Positions 51,567 to 60,609 are shown, counted from the first letter of the stretch. The stretch is 63,382 nt of DNA from an uncultured Lachnospiraceae bacterium (GCA_947625135.1 CANQNE010000012.1:1-63382); one strand, 5' to 3'. Made by a program: numbers and translations. Notes: generated from the sequence alone by a model not told the origin.

Positions 51567-53303
51567 ATGTTAAGCAATGAAAGAGATGGGATCAATGAGA
51601 CAAATGACACCCTGCAGGACACAGGCTGGGTGCAGGCGGACCGGTATGAGGCAGCGGAGCCGGAGCGGCAGCCAGAGAACAGCGGGGTTTCTCAGGAAGA
51701 ACAGCAGGCGGAAAGCGCGGGCGTTTTGTATACGGCGCAGCAGCCGGAGAGCAGCGGCGAATCTTATCAGGCACAGCAGCCGGAGAGCGGCGGGGTTTCT
51801 CAGGAAGAACAGCAGGCGGAAAGCGCGGGCGTTTTGTATACGGCGCAGCAGCCGGAGAGCGGCAGCGAATCTTATCAGGCGCAGCAGCCGGAGAGCGGCA
51901 GCGAATCTTATCAGGCACAGCAGCCGGAAAGCAGCAGTGCAGACAGTCAGAGAGCAGAAGAAGACGGCTGGACCAAGCCCCATGCTTATTATCAGCAGCA
52001 GGGCCGGTATGCTTCCTATAAATTTTCAGAAGAAGAACCGGAAAAAGAACAGAAGAAAAGAAAAAAGGGTTCACTGGCCGGTAAAGCCGCAAAATGTGTG
52101 GCAGGGGGGCTCCTGTTTGGGCTGGCAGCCTTTGGCGCGCTGGCGCTGATGAACCATATCGCAGGGCCGATCGTAAAGGAAAGCAGAGTGACGCCGGTGA
52201 TCGGCACTACTTCCACCACCGGCAATTCCGGAAATACCAAAACGGATTATACAACAGGCGGGACTTATGTCTATGACGTTTCTGCGGTAACGGAATCCGT
52301 AATGCCTTCTGTTGTGGCGATTGTGAATCAGGGTGTGAAAGAAGTCACCACCTTCTTCGGCACACAGGAGCAGCCGTTCAGTTCTGGCGGCTCCGGGGTG
52401 ATCGTAGGCAGCAACGAAAAGGAACTCCTGATCGCCACCAACAACCATGTGGTAGCGGACGCAGATACATTACAGATCACCTTTGACGACAACACTACCG
52501 CGAAAGCTTCCATAAAAGGACAGAGCAGCGAGATGGATCTGGCGGTGGTAGCGGTGAAGCTGGACGATCTGGATCAGTCTACCAAGGATCATGTGAAAAT
52601 TGCAACGCTGGGTGATTCCGACAGCCTGAAGGTGGGAGAGCCGGCCATCGCCATCGGAAATGCTCTCGGATATGGTCAGTCTGTAACCGCAGGAGTGATC
52701 AGCGCGCTGGATCGGGAAGTGACCGTGCAGACAGATTCATCCTTTGGATTCGGCAATTCTAAGACAATAACAAGCAAGCTGATCCAGACGGACGCGGCGA
52801 TCAACCCCGGCAACAGCGGCGGCGCTCTGTTCAATATCAACGGCGAGGTAGTGGGGATCAATTCTGTAAAATATGCCTCTACGGAAGTAGAAGGAATCGG
52901 ATATGCCATTCCCATCACGGCGGCGACTCCCATTTTGGACGAACTGATGAATCGTGAGACAAAGGAAAAAGTAGACGAGGCTAAAAGTGGGTATCTTGGT
53001 ATCAGAGGCGCAAATGTGACCAGCGAAGCCCAGTCTATTTACGGGATGCCAAAAGGCGCTTACGTTGTATCTGTGGAGGAAGATTCCGCAGCGGAAAAAG
53101 CCGGCATCCGCGCAGGAGATATCATCGTGAAGCTGGGTGATACGACCATCAGCTCCATGGAGAATTTGCAGGAGGAGTTGTTGTATCACGAAGCGGGAGA
53201 GAAGACGAATGTGATCGTACAGAGAAACGAGACTGGCCAGTATCAGGAGCAGTCGCTGGATGTGACGCTGGGAAAGAGGCCGGATGACGATTCGAAGAAC
53301 TAA
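51567..53303 (+). CDS. htrA: HtrA/DegP-family serine protease with repeat-rich N-terminus
   Basis: 578 residues. Residues ~1-165 are a cytosolic Gln/Glu/Ser-rich region of tandem repeats (QQPESGSESYQA, EEQQAESAGVLYTA). A membrane helix lies at ~174-194. The trypsin-like domain has H294 (NNHVVADAD), D324 (SEMDLAVVAV) and S417 (NPGNSGGALFN), so the triad is complete. One PDZ domain is at ~480-570 (EEDSAAEKAGIRAGDIIVKLG). It degrades misfolded exported proteins outside the membrane. Other Firmicute HtrA proteins have a short cytosolic tail; the ~170-residue repeat region here is unusual. Confidence 0.95.
   Translation: MLSNERDGINETNDTLQDTGWVQADRYEAAEPERQPENSGVSQEEQQAESAGVLYTAQQPESSGESYQAQQPESGGVSQEEQQAESAGVLYTAQQPESGSESYQAQQPESGSESYQAQQPESSSADSQRAEEDGWTKPHAYYQQQGRYASYKFSEEEPEKEQKKRKKGSLAGKAAKCVAGGLLFGLAAFGALALMNHIAGPIVKESRVTPVIGTTSTTGNSGNTKTDYTTGGTYVYDVSAVTESVMPSVVAIVNQGVKEVTTFFGTQEQPFSSGGSGVIVGSNEKELLIATNNHVVADADTLQITFDDNTTAKASIKGQSSEMDLAVVAVKLDDLDQSTKDHVKIATLGDSDSLKVGEPAIAIGNALGYGQSVTAGVISALDREVTVQTDSSFGFGNSKTITSKLIQTDAAINPGNSGGALFNINGEVVGINSVKYASTEVEGIGYAIPITAATPILDELMNRETKEKVDEAKSGYLGIRGANVTSEAQSIYGMPKGAYVVSVEEDSAAEKAGIRAGDIIVKLGDTTISSMENLQEELLYHEAGEKTNVIVQRNETGQYQEQSLDVTLGKRPDDDSKN
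51684..51932 (+). repeat. Nested tandem repeats in htrA (108-bp and 36-bp units)
   Basis: A unit beginning GGGGTTTCTCAGGAAGAACA at 51684 recurs at 51792 (108-bp period) with only a few differences. A 36-bp unit starting GGCAGCGAATCTTATCAGG repeats at 51861 and 51897. Both periods are multiples of three, so the frame is kept. Confidence 0.9.
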
Positions 53304-53339
53304 AGCTAATTCTCATAATTTTCATAACTTCCTTATTGA

Positions 53340-53371
53340 AGAGCGGGTGCTATACGCACCCGCTCTTTTTG
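53340..53371 (+). terminator. Terminator of htrA
   Basis: GAGCGGGTGC (53341-53350) pairs perfectly with GCACCCGCTC (53356-53365), loop TATAC, then TTTTT. Confidence 0.92.
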
Positions 53372-53721
53372 GGAAAAGCCCCCTTTTCTGTGAAATTTAT
53401 CAGCATATAATGATCTATCATGTAACGTATCATATTAAAAAAATGATTACAAGCAAAATATTCAGAAGATGCCAGATAGTGGAAATGATTTTTATGACAG
53501 ATTGGATCGGGATTTGTGGCTGGGTTGCCGCAAAAATCGCTGTTTGAGCCCTGTTAAGGATAAGTTTGGAATCTGGTATACAAAAGCTGGTATTTTTGGA
53601 GATAAAATATCGCTTAAAAATGCAAAAAACATATTGCGACATGATATATTTTTGTGTAGTATAATAAATGTAAAAGTATAGATTGCATATCATGCAACAG
53701 AAATAAAGGAGGTATCATATT
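53372..53721. other. AT-rich intergenic region before the Cys/His-repeat protein gene
   Basis: 350 nt without a convincing gene; the short reading frames in it have no ribosome sites or family signatures. TATAAT at 53660-53665, preceded by a poor -35 (GCGACA, 18 nt away), is the best promoter candidate, and AAGGAGG lies just before the start at 53722. Confidence 0.6.
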
Positions 53722-56700
53722 ATGAACAGAAATATGTGGCAAAAAGCTTTATCTCTGCTGCTTAGCGTAATACTGCTGTTTGCAATGACGGCAGGTTCCT
53801 TTTATGGAGAATATCATTATGCCGAAGAAGCTGCAGCCGCTGAAAGTACAGTGGACACGGTTGATGCAGAGGTACATAGTGAGGCGGTGGTCACCGGTTC
53901 GGCGCCGGAAATTACCATTACCAAGACGGAAGGCGGTTTTCAGTATGATAACATCCCTTACTTTTGTACAAAACTGCCAAAGGCTACGGTTACCGATGAG
54001 GATGGCGATCTTTATTCCGTGACGGCAACAGTGAAGGAAAAGAACGGCGACAGGCAGCTGGCGGAAGTGACAAGCGACAGCGACAGCGGCACCGACACAC
54101 TGATCTTAGATCTGTCCGCTTATGATGAGGAAGGCACGATCCTGTTCACCGCAAAGGACGTTCAGGGAAATGTCAGGGAAAAAGAGATTCATGCAGGTCA
54201 TTTTATTGCCGGAAGAAATACGCTGACGATTCCTGCCACCTGTACAGAACCGGAAAAAACGCAGATGGTGTATTTATGCCGGATGTGCGGGGAATACTAT
54301 ACGCCTTATGGACCGCAGGTCAAGCCCAATGGACAGAAAGCGCTGGGACATGAGTATGTTGAGGCCACTGCAACAGATAAGCCTGTCTGCGGAGGAGAGG
54401 GAACGATCAAGGTCAGTCCCTGTTCCCGCTGCGGACTTCTGGTGACGAAGGATAATCAGTTATATACGGATACAGGAAGCGAAGGTCACAAATGGGTGGC
54501 GAAAACCAGGGAAGCAACCTGTACAGGTGAAGGAGAAACTTATCAGGAATGTGAGAACTGCGGCGCGGTAAAGGATCAGAAAACGACGCCGATCCTGGGA
54601 CATAAGTACGGTGAATGGAAATATGAATCAGGGGCAGGAGGCGACTGCGTCACAGGCGGCGTTCAGAAGCGGGAATGTCAGCGGTGCGGCAACGTTGAGA
54701 CCAGAACCATCAGCGGAGGTCACCGTTGGTCGTCCGTCCGCGTACTGGTAGAAGCAGCAACCTGTACAACGTCGGAAAAATGGGCCTATGTCTGCTCCGT
54801 ATGTAATGCCAGAAACGCTGAGTTAAGTTATGGACAGCCGCTGGGACACAGCTATGAGGACAACAGGCTTTGTACCACGGAGTCAACATGCTCCCGGTGT
54901 CAAATGAAGATACCGGCTAAACAGGATCATACCCTTGTAGAGCATTATGATACGGATCATCACTGGAAAGAGTGCAGCAATGAAGGCTGCAGCTACAAAA
55001 CACCCATGGAAGAACATGCAGGCGCCGCTGAAGCCGGTGATTGTACCAAAGGATGGCAGTGCACCGGATGTGGCTATAAAGTCAGCGCTTCCAGTGATAG
55101 CCATAATTACAAATGGGTGGTCACAGATGACAATTACCATTATAAGGAGTGTATCAATCCCGGCTGTACAGTGCAGACGGCCAAGGAAGCCCATGTGGGG
55201 AACAGAACGAAAGCGGATTGTACTATCGAGAACAGATGTAAAGACTGCGGCCATTTGATCGAAGCCGCAAAGCCCCAGCATGATTTCAGCGGAGACTGGA
55301 AGGTGACTACAGGACAGCATAGCCGTGTCTGCCAGAATCCCGGCTGCAATCAGGAGGAAGCAAAAGGATATCACGAATTTTCCTCGGACACCGGCGATTG
55401 TACGAAAGCAGTGATCTGTACGGGATGCGGGTACATAGCTATGCACGGCGCCAGCAGCCATTCGTTTGCCGGCTCCAGTTATACCGGGAATGAAAAGGGA
55501 CACTGGCGCACCTGTCAAAACAGTAAATGTAAAGTGACAGAGGCCGTAGAACCCCATACCGGCGGAGAGGCAACCTGCGGACAAAAAGCATATTGCCAGG
55601 TTTGTTATACCGAGTACGGCAATCTGAATCCCGATAATCATGAAGGCCCTGTGCTGCTGGAAAATGCCAAGGAGCCTACATGGAATACAGAAGGGTATAC
55701 GGGCGATAAGATTTGCCAGCAATGTCATAAGGTAGTGGAAGGCGGTCAGGGACATGCGATCCCTGCAGGCAAAGACAGACATACAGACCACACATGGGTA
55801 AAGGATTATGATGACGAAGGATCATGGGAGCAGTGTTCGGAACCTAATTGCGGGCTGCGCCGCAACGAGGTAAAGCACAGTCTCAGCGACTGGCAGAGCG
55901 ACGGCACGAATCACTGGAAATACTGTTCTACCTGTGATTACAGAACAACTACTGCGCCCCATGTGCCGGGAGAGTCTGATAACGATTGCACCACAGCGGT
56001 TACCTGCACGGTTTGTAATTATAAGATCACAGAAGCGGAGAAAGATCATAATTTCACCGGGGAATATGCAACGGACGGTGAGAATCACTGGATCGTCTGT
56101 AAAAATGAGGGCTGTACGGTGACTGGTAAGATGGCGGCCCATGATGTGGAGGACGACGGCAACTGCGAAACTGCGCAGATCTGCAAGACCTGCGGTTATA
56201 TCGTGAGGGATGCCCTCACCCATCAGTGGGACAGCACATGGAAAACCGAAACAGAGGGTCACTATCAGAGCTGCCTTAACCCGGGCTGTACCCAAAAACA
56301 TGAGGAGGCCCATATCCCTGTGGAGGACGACGGACTTTGCACGACCCCTGTACTTTGCAGTGTCTGCCATTTTGAGATAACGGCCGGCAAAGCAGATCAC
56401 AATGTGGGAGGAGATTATCTCTTCAACGAAACCGGGCACTATCAGGCCTGCCAGAATGAGGGATGTACTTATCATACGACAGAGGATATGCACAGCGGCG
56501 GTACCGCTACCTGTCATACGCTGGCTGTCTGCAAAGAATGTGGGCAGCATTACGGCGCCTATAATCCCTCCAATCATTCCGGCGGGGAAAGGCTTGATAA
56601 TTATGAGGAGCCCACAGAACAGAATGAAGGATATAGCGGAGATTATTATTGCCTTGGCTGCGGAGAGTTCCTGCGGGGCGGAGAAATACTTGAAAGGCTG

Positions 56701-57369
56701 CCGGCCTCTCACCAGCATGATTATGTCCTTTATGGATCAGACGATACACATCACTGGATGTTCTGCAGCTGCGGTGCGATCGACGCGGAAAGCTATGTAG
56801 AGCATACATACGGTGAATGGAACCATGACCTGACGCATCACTGGAGATTCTGTACCAACGAGTACTGTACTACCGAGATGGAAGAGGAGCATATATGGGA
56901 TGATGGTACCAAAGAGGGAGATACGATCATTTATACCTGTACCGTATGTGAAGCAACCTATGAAGAGAAGACAGAACCTACACCGGAGGTAACACCCACA
57001 CCGGAGGTAACGCCTACACCGGAGGTAACGCCTACACCGGAGGTAACGCCTACACCGGAGGTAACGCCTACACCGGAAGTGACGCCTACACCGGAAGTGA
57101 CGCCTACACCGGAGGTAACGCCCACACCGGAGGTAACACCCACGCCGGATGCGCTGATGTACGGAGATGCTGATCAGAATAAAAAGATCGACGGAAACGA
57201 TGCGCTTTTGATTCTGCGGGCGGCCGTGAAGCTGCAAACCATCGATGAACGGATGAAGAAGATCATGGATGTGAACGGAAACGGCACGGTAGAATCAGGA
57301 GACGCCTTTGAGGTGCTGCTGAAAACGGTAAAGCTGATCAGACAGTTCACGGTAGAAAAGAATAAATAA
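53722..57369 (+). CDS. Large secreted Cys/His-repeat protein with PEVT linker and dockerin
   Basis: 1,215 residues. Signal peptide ~1-38. Residues ~50-160 resemble an Ig-like or bacterial surface domain (ITITKTEGGFQYDNIPYF). Residues ~165-400 hold GH...ATCTxxG...CxxCG repeats common on Clostridial surface proteins (EATCTGEGETYQECENCGAV). Residues ~405-1085 contain about eleven modules of ~55-60 residues, often HW/HY-x2-C-x3-GC...H...C-x5-C-x2-CG (for example NHWIVCKNEGC and TAQICKTCGYIV). Nine PEVTPT repeats (~1088-1140) and a dockerin pair (GDADQNKKIDGNDALLILR, MDVNGNGTVESGDAFEVL) end it. There is no LPxTG or other anchor. Function is unknown; Cys/His spacing suggests metal binding or disulfide-locked rods. 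Confidence 0.88.
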   Translation: MNRNMWQKALSLLLSVILLFAMTAGSFYGEYHYAEEAAAAESTVDTVDAEVHSEAVVTGSAPEITITKTEGGFQYDNIPYFCTKLPKATVTDEDGDLYSVTATVKEKNGDRQLAEVTSDSDSGTDTLILDLSAYDEEGTILFTAKDVQGNVREKEIHAGHFIAGRNTLTIPATCTEPEKTQMVYLCRMCGEYYTPYGPQVKPNGQKALGHEYVEATATDKPVCGGEGTIKVSPCSRCGLLVTKDNQLYTDTGSEGHKWVAKTREATCTGEGETYQECENCGAVKDQKTTPILGHKYGEWKYESGAGGDCVTGGVQKRECQRCGNVETRTISGGHRWSSVRVLVEAATCTTSEKWAYVCSVCNARNAELSYGQPLGHSYEDNRLCTTESTCSRCQMKIPAKQDHTLVEHYDTDHHWKECSNEGCSYKTPMEEHAGAAEAGDCTKGWQCTGCGYKVSASSDSHNYKWVVTDDNYHYKECINPGCTVQTAKEAHVGNRTKADCTIENRCKDCGHLIEAAKPQHDFSGDWKVTTGQHSRVCQNPGCNQEEAKGYHEFSSDTGDCTKAVICTGCGYIAMHGASSHSFAGSSYTGNEKGHWRTCQNSKCKVTEAVEPHTGGEATCGQKAYCQVCYTEYGNLNPDNHEGPVLLENAKEPTWNTEGYTGDKICQQCHKVVEGGQGHAIPAGKDRHTDHTWVKDYDDEGSWEQCSEPNCGLRRNEVKHSLSDWQSDGTNHWKYCSTCDYRTTTAPHVPGESDNDCTTAVTCTVCNYKITEAEKDHNFTGEYATDGENHWIVCKNEGCTVTGKMAAHDVEDDGNCETAQICKTCGYIVRDALTHQWDSTWKTETEGHYQSCLNPGCTQKHEEAHIPVEDDGLCTTPVLCSVCHFEITAGKADHNVGGDYLFNETGHYQACQNEGCTYHTTEDMHSGGTATCHTLAVCKECGQHYGAYNPSNHSGGERLDNYEEPTEQNEGYSGDYYCLGCGEFLRGGEILERLPASHQHDYVLYGSDDTHHWMFCSCGAIDAESYVEHTYGEWNHDLTHHWRFCTNEYCTTEMEEEHIWDDGTKEGDTIIYTCTVCEATYEEKTEPTPEVTPTPEVTPTPEVTPTPEVTPTPEVTPTPEVTPTPEVTPTPEVTPTPEVTPTPDALMYGDADQNKKIDGNDALLILRAAVKLQTIDERMKKIMDVNGNGTVESGDAFEVLLKTVKLIRQFTVEKNK
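56980..57141 (+). repeat. Nine 18-bp tandem repeats encoding PEVTPT
   Basis: The unit ACACCGGAGGTAACGCCT occurs nine times without spacers; differences are limited to third positions plus GAAGTG in units 6 and 7. It encodes a Pro-rich spacer between the repeat region and the dockerin. Confidence 0.95.
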
Positions 57370-57382
57370 CGGATCTGCCTCA

Positions 57383-57418
57383 GGGGCTGCCGCAAAAAAT
57401 GCGGCAGCCTCTTTCTGT
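57383..57418 (+). terminator. Terminator of the Cys/His-repeat protein gene
   Basis: GGCTGCCGCA (57385-57394) pairs with TGCGGCAGCC (57400-57409), loop AAAAA, then TCTTTCTGTTT. Confidence 0.85.
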
Positions 57419-57429
57419 TTGATTGTCCC

Positions 57430-57458
57430 TTGATTATTATGACAGGATTTGGTAAGAT
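57430..57458 (+). promoter_or_regulatory. Promoter of the aminotransferase operon
   Basis: TTGATT (57430-57435) and TAAGAT (57453-57458) with a 17-nt spacer, about 50 nt before the first start codon. Confidence 0.55.
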
Positions 57459-57509
57459 GGTAACAAGTTTGCAAAGTACAATCACAGATGAGGGAAAGGA
57501 TGGGATAAC

Positions 57510-58706
57510 ATGATCTCAGATAAAATGACGGCAATGGTGAAAAACAGCTCCGCCATCCGCGCGATGTTTGAAGAGGGAACAAAAATGGCGGATCAGTATG
57601 GCGCCGAGAATGTATATGATTTCAGCCTGGGAAATCCCAATGTGGCCACGCCGGAGGAAGTGAACCGGGCCTTTGTGGAGACGCTGCAGCAGGAGGACCC
57701 CGTTCGCCTTCACGGCTACATGAACAACGCAGGATTTGAGGAAGTACGGGAGGCCATTGCACAGTCTCTGAACAAGCGGTTCGCAACAGACTTTTCCCAG
57801 AGAAATATCCTAATGACCGTGGGCGCTGCCGGGGGACTGAACGTGATTTTAAAGACTCTGCTGAATCCGGGGGATGAGGTAATTGTTTTCTCCCCCTATT
57901 TCGGAGAATACAGAAGCTATGTAGATAATTTTGACGGGAAGCTGGTGGAGATCTCTCCCAACACAGAGACTTTCCAGCCAAATCTGAAGGAACTGAAGGA
58001 AAAGATCACGATCCGCACCAAGGCGGTGATCGTGAATACGCCGAATAATCCTACCGGCGTGGTGTATTCCGAGGAGACCATCCGCGCGCTGGCAGCGGCG
58101 CTCAATGAAAAGCAGGAGGAGCTTGGCACCGCGATCTATCTCATCTCCGACGAGCCTTACAGAGAGCTTGTTTACGACGGAGCGGAGGTTCCTTATCTGA
58201 CAAAATATTATGACAATACTATTGTGGGCTATTCTTTCAGCAAATCGCTGTCTCTGCCCGGCGAGCGCATCGGTTATCTGGTGATGCCGGACAGTCTCAC
58301 AGACGCAGACAACATCATTTCAGCGGCAGGGGTTGCGAACCGTATTTTGGGTTTTGTGAACGCGCCGGGTCTGCAGCAGCTGGCAGTGGCAAAATGTCTG
58401 GATTCCAAATCCGATGTGGAATATTACAACCGGAACCGAAAGCTGCTCTATGACACCTTAAAGCAACTGGGGTTCTCCTGCATAAAGCCGGAGGGGGCGT
58501 TTTATCTGTTTGTAAAATCCCCCATTGAAGATGAAAAAGCCTTTTGCGCAAAAGCGAAAGAATACCGGCTTCTGCTGGTGCCGGGAAGCTCCTTTGGCTG
58601 TCCCGGTTTTGTAAGGCTGGCCTACTGCGTGACGTATGAAACGATCCAGCGGTCCATTCCGGCCTTCACCAAGCTGGCGGAGAACTATTTCGGAGGCAAT
58701 TCATGA
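57510..58706 (+). CDS. Class I/II PLP-dependent aminotransferase (aspartate aminotransferase-like)
   Basis: 398 residues. Substrate and cofactor blocks are VYDFSLGNPNVATPEEVNRA, TVGAAGGLNVILKTLLNPGD, VNTPNNPTGVVYSEE, ISDEPYRELVYDG and the PLP lysine in YSFSKSLSLPGERIGYL. The substrate is not certain; it could be aspartate or an aromatic amino acid. It overlaps the following aminotransferase gene by 4 nt (ATGA). Confidence 0.92.
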   Translation: MISDKMTAMVKNSSAIRAMFEEGTKMADQYGAENVYDFSLGNPNVATPEEVNRAFVETLQQEDPVRLHGYMNNAGFEEVREAIAQSLNKRFATDFSQRNILMTVGAAGGLNVILKTLLNPGDEVIVFSPYFGEYRSYVDNFDGKLVEISPNTETFQPNLKELKEKITIRTKAVIVNTPNNPTGVVYSEETIRALAAALNEKQEELGTAIYLISDEPYRELVYDGAEVPYLTKYYDNTIVGYSFSKSLSLPGERIGYLVMPDSLTDADNIISAAGVANRILGFVNAPGLQQLAVAKCLDSKSDVEYYNRNRKLLYDTLKQLGFSCIKPEGAFYLFVKSPIEDEKAFCAKAKEYRLLLVPGSSFGCPGFVRLAYCVTYETIQRSIPAFTKLAENYFGGNS

Positions 58707-59767
58707 GTACATGGGAAGAGAACGTGAGAAAGGTGACGCCTTACACGCCCGGTGAACAGCCGAAGGCCCGGCGGATCATCAAGCTGAATACCAACGAAAA
58801 TCCCTATCCCCCTTCTCCGAAGACAGCGGAGAAGATCCGGGAGTTTTCCGCGGAATCGCTCAGGTTATATCCGGATCCTGATATGGGGACGCTGGTAAAT
58901 GGGCTGGCGGACTATTATCACCTTGCTCCGGATCAGGTGTTTGTGGGTGTGGGCTCCGATGATGTGCTGTCCATGGCGTTTCTCACATTTTTCAACAGCC
59001 AAAAGCCCATTCTGTTTCCGGATATCACCTATTCTTTTTACGACGTGTGGGCCGATGTGTACGGAATCCCTTACAGGCAGATCCCTCTGGACGAGCAGTT
59101 TCGCATTGTAAAAGAGGATTATTTCAGGGAAAACGGCGGCATTGTGTTTCCAAATCCCAATGCGCCTACTGGCGGGCTGCTGCCTTTGGAGGATATCGAG
59201 GAGATCGTGGCGTGCAACCGGCAGTCGGTGGTGATCGTGGATGAAGCCTATATTGATTTCGGGGGCGTTTCTGCACGAAACTTGCTCGACCGCTATGACA
59301 ATCTGCTGGTGGTGCAGACCTTTTCCAAATCCCGCTCCATGGCGGGCCTGCGGATCGGTTTTGCCATGGGAAGCGCCGGGCTGATCCGGTATCTGTACAG
59401 CGTCCGTAATTCCGTCAATTCTTACACAATGAACCGGTTTGCGCTGGAGGTGGGCGTCTGCGCGCTGGAGGATCAGGCATATTTCCGGGAGACCTGTCAA
59501 AAGATCATCCGTACAAGGGAACGGGTCAAGAAAGAACTGGCCGGACTGGGATTCCAGTTTGTGGATTCCGCCGCTAATTTCATTTTTGTTACTCATCCCG
59601 CATATAATGCCGGAGAATTGTTTCAGGCGCTCCGGGAGGCCGGCATATTTGTGCGTTATTTCGAAAAACCCCGCATTGACCAATACCTGCGGATCACCAT
59701 TGGCCGGGATGAGGAGATGGATGCGCTGCTTGCATTTTTAAAAAATTACGGGAAAAAGGAGAACTGA
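58703..59767 (+). CDS. Histidinol-phosphate aminotransferase-like PLP enzyme
   Basis: 354 residues. HisC/CobD-group blocks: IKLNTNENPYPPSP, VGVGSDDVLSMAFLTF, NPNAPTGGLLPLEDIEE, VVIVDEAYIDFGG, and the PLP lysine in QTFSKSRSMAGLRIGFAMGS. Residue-level pattern fits HisC better than CobD, but no other his genes are near, so the true amino donor and acceptor are open. It follows and overlaps another aminotransferase gene, which hints at linked substrates. Confidence 0.9.
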   Translation: MSTWEENVRKVTPYTPGEQPKARRIIKLNTNENPYPPSPKTAEKIREFSAESLRLYPDPDMGTLVNGLADYYHLAPDQVFVGVGSDDVLSMAFLTFFNSQKPILFPDITYSFYDVWADVYGIPYRQIPLDEQFRIVKEDYFRENGGIVFPNPNAPTGGLLPLEDIEEIVACNRQSVVIVDEAYIDFGGVSARNLLDRYDNLLVVQTFSKSRSMAGLRIGFAMGSAGLIRYLYSVRNSVNSYTMNRFALEVGVCALEDQAYFRETCQKIIRTRERVKKELAGLGFQFVDSAANFIFVTHPAYNAGELFQALREAGIFVRYFEKPRIDQYLRITIGRDEEMDALLAFLKNYGKKEN

Positions 59768-59769
59768 TT

Positions 59770-60267
59770 ATGGATGGACTTGTAAACTGGATGGTAGATG
59801 CGCTGAAGGGCATCAACCCTATCGTGATCGTCATCATCATATCCCTGATGCCAATACTGGAGCTGAGAGGCGGGCTGATCGCGGCAACGCTTTTGAAGGT
59901 GCCTTTCCTCACGGCGCTGCCTGTGTGCATCATTGCCAACTTCCTCCCGATCCCGTTCATTCTGCTGTTTATCAAGGCAATTTTCAAATGGATGCGCCGG
60001 TTTGAGAAGATTGGCCGTATTGCGGATAAGCTGGAAAAAAAGGCGCTCTCCAAAAAGGATCAGATCGAAAAGTATGAATTCTGGGGATTGGTGCTTTTTG
60101 TGGGGATCCCCCTGCCGGGAACAGGCGCATGGACCGGTTCCCTGATCGCGGCGCTGCTGGACGTGGATTTTAAGAAGGCAGTGGGAGCGGTAATTTTGGG
60201 CATTTTGCTGGCAGCGGTGATCGTATCCATATTTTCTTATGGGATTTTGGGAAATCTCCTGTCCTGA
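59770..60267 (+). CDS. COG2426 small multidrug export family membrane protein
   Basis: 165 residues. Three or four hydrophobic segments (~15-35, ~45-65, ~105-125 and ~137-160) with the family blocks SLMPILELRGGLIAATLL, ANFLPIPFILLF and GIPLPGTGAWTGSLIAALL. The name comes from the family label; transport has not been shown for most members. AAGGAG stands 9 nt before the ATG, and only 2 nt separate it from the aminotransferase stop. Confidence 0.9.
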   Translation: MDGLVNWMVDALKGINPIVIVIIISLMPILELRGGLIAATLLKVPFLTALPVCIIANFLPIPFILLFIKAIFKWMRRFEKIGRIADKLEKKALSKKDQIEKYEFWGLVLFVGIPLPGTGAWTGSLIAALLDVDFKKAVGAVILGILLAAVIVSIFSYGILGNLLS

Positions 60268-60401
60268 CCGGTGGGAAAAGAGGCGGAGACAGACTGTCTT
60301 TGTTTGTAATAAATATGCTATATATTGTTCGATTAAAGTTAAGAAACACAAGATATTGAATTTTGAAAAAAGAGCAAAAAATGCCGTAAATACGGCAGGG
60401 A
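60268..60401. other. AT-rich gap before the division cluster
   Basis: Only weak signals: AGACA/TGTCT with a following TTTGTTT (60287-60306) may terminate the aminotransferase operon, and GCCGTA/TACGGC (60383-60396) is a short perfect hairpin just before the strong terminator at 60402. Confidence 0.5.
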
Positions 60402-60431
60402 AGCACTCTCGTGATGAGAGTGCTTTTTGTT
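60402..60431 (+). terminator. Strong terminator upstream of mraZ
   Basis: AGCACTCTC (60402-60410) pairs with GAGAGTGCT (60416-60424), then TTTTTGTTT. It lies 135 nt past the COG2426 gene, farther than usual, so it may end a separate short transcript. Confidence 0.85.
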
Positions 60432-60473
60432 TATAAAAATTTAACAACATTGAAAAAAGTTTGCATTTTGGGG

Positions 60474-60502
60474 TTGCCATTTTCATGATTATGGAGTAGA
60501 AT
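60474..60502 (+). promoter_or_regulatory. Promoter of the mraZ division operon
   Basis: TTGCCA (60474-60479) and TAGAAT (60497-60502), 17-nt spacer, about 105 nt before the mraZ start. Confidence 0.7.
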
Positions 60503-60545
60503 GGAGAAAAAGTGGAACGAAGTGTCACAAAATGGTGGCAAGTGG
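60501..60545 (+). promoter_or_regulatory. MraZ-type operator: five repeats with a 10-bp period
   Basis: Starting right at the -10 box, ATGGA, AGTGG, AGTGT, AATGG and AGTGG begin at 60501, 60511, 60521, 60531 and 60541. MraZ binds arrays of short TGG-containing repeats with one-turn spacing upstream of its own gene in other bacteria, so autorepression of the cluster is expected. Confidence 0.7.
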
Positions 60546-60609
60546 ATGAAAAAGCAGGGAAAGTTCCTGATACCACATCCAAAATCCGGACAAGGGGAGG
60601 TGAAACAGC

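Noticed and set aside
51684-51932. CRISPR or mobile-element repeat
   Set aside because: In-frame tandem repeats inside htrA with 36- and 108-bp periods; no spacers of unique sequence.
54883-55791. 302-residue hydrophobic minus-strand frame
   Set aside because: It is antisense to the Cys/His repeats; apparent membrane segments come from reverse reading of the repeats.
56980-57141. CRISPR-like array
   Set aside because: The 18-bp units are contiguous with no spacers and keep the reading frame of the surface protein.
56958-57143. Minus-strand GVTSGV repeat peptide
   Set aside because: Mirror of the PEVTPT repeat DNA; no start signals or neighbours.
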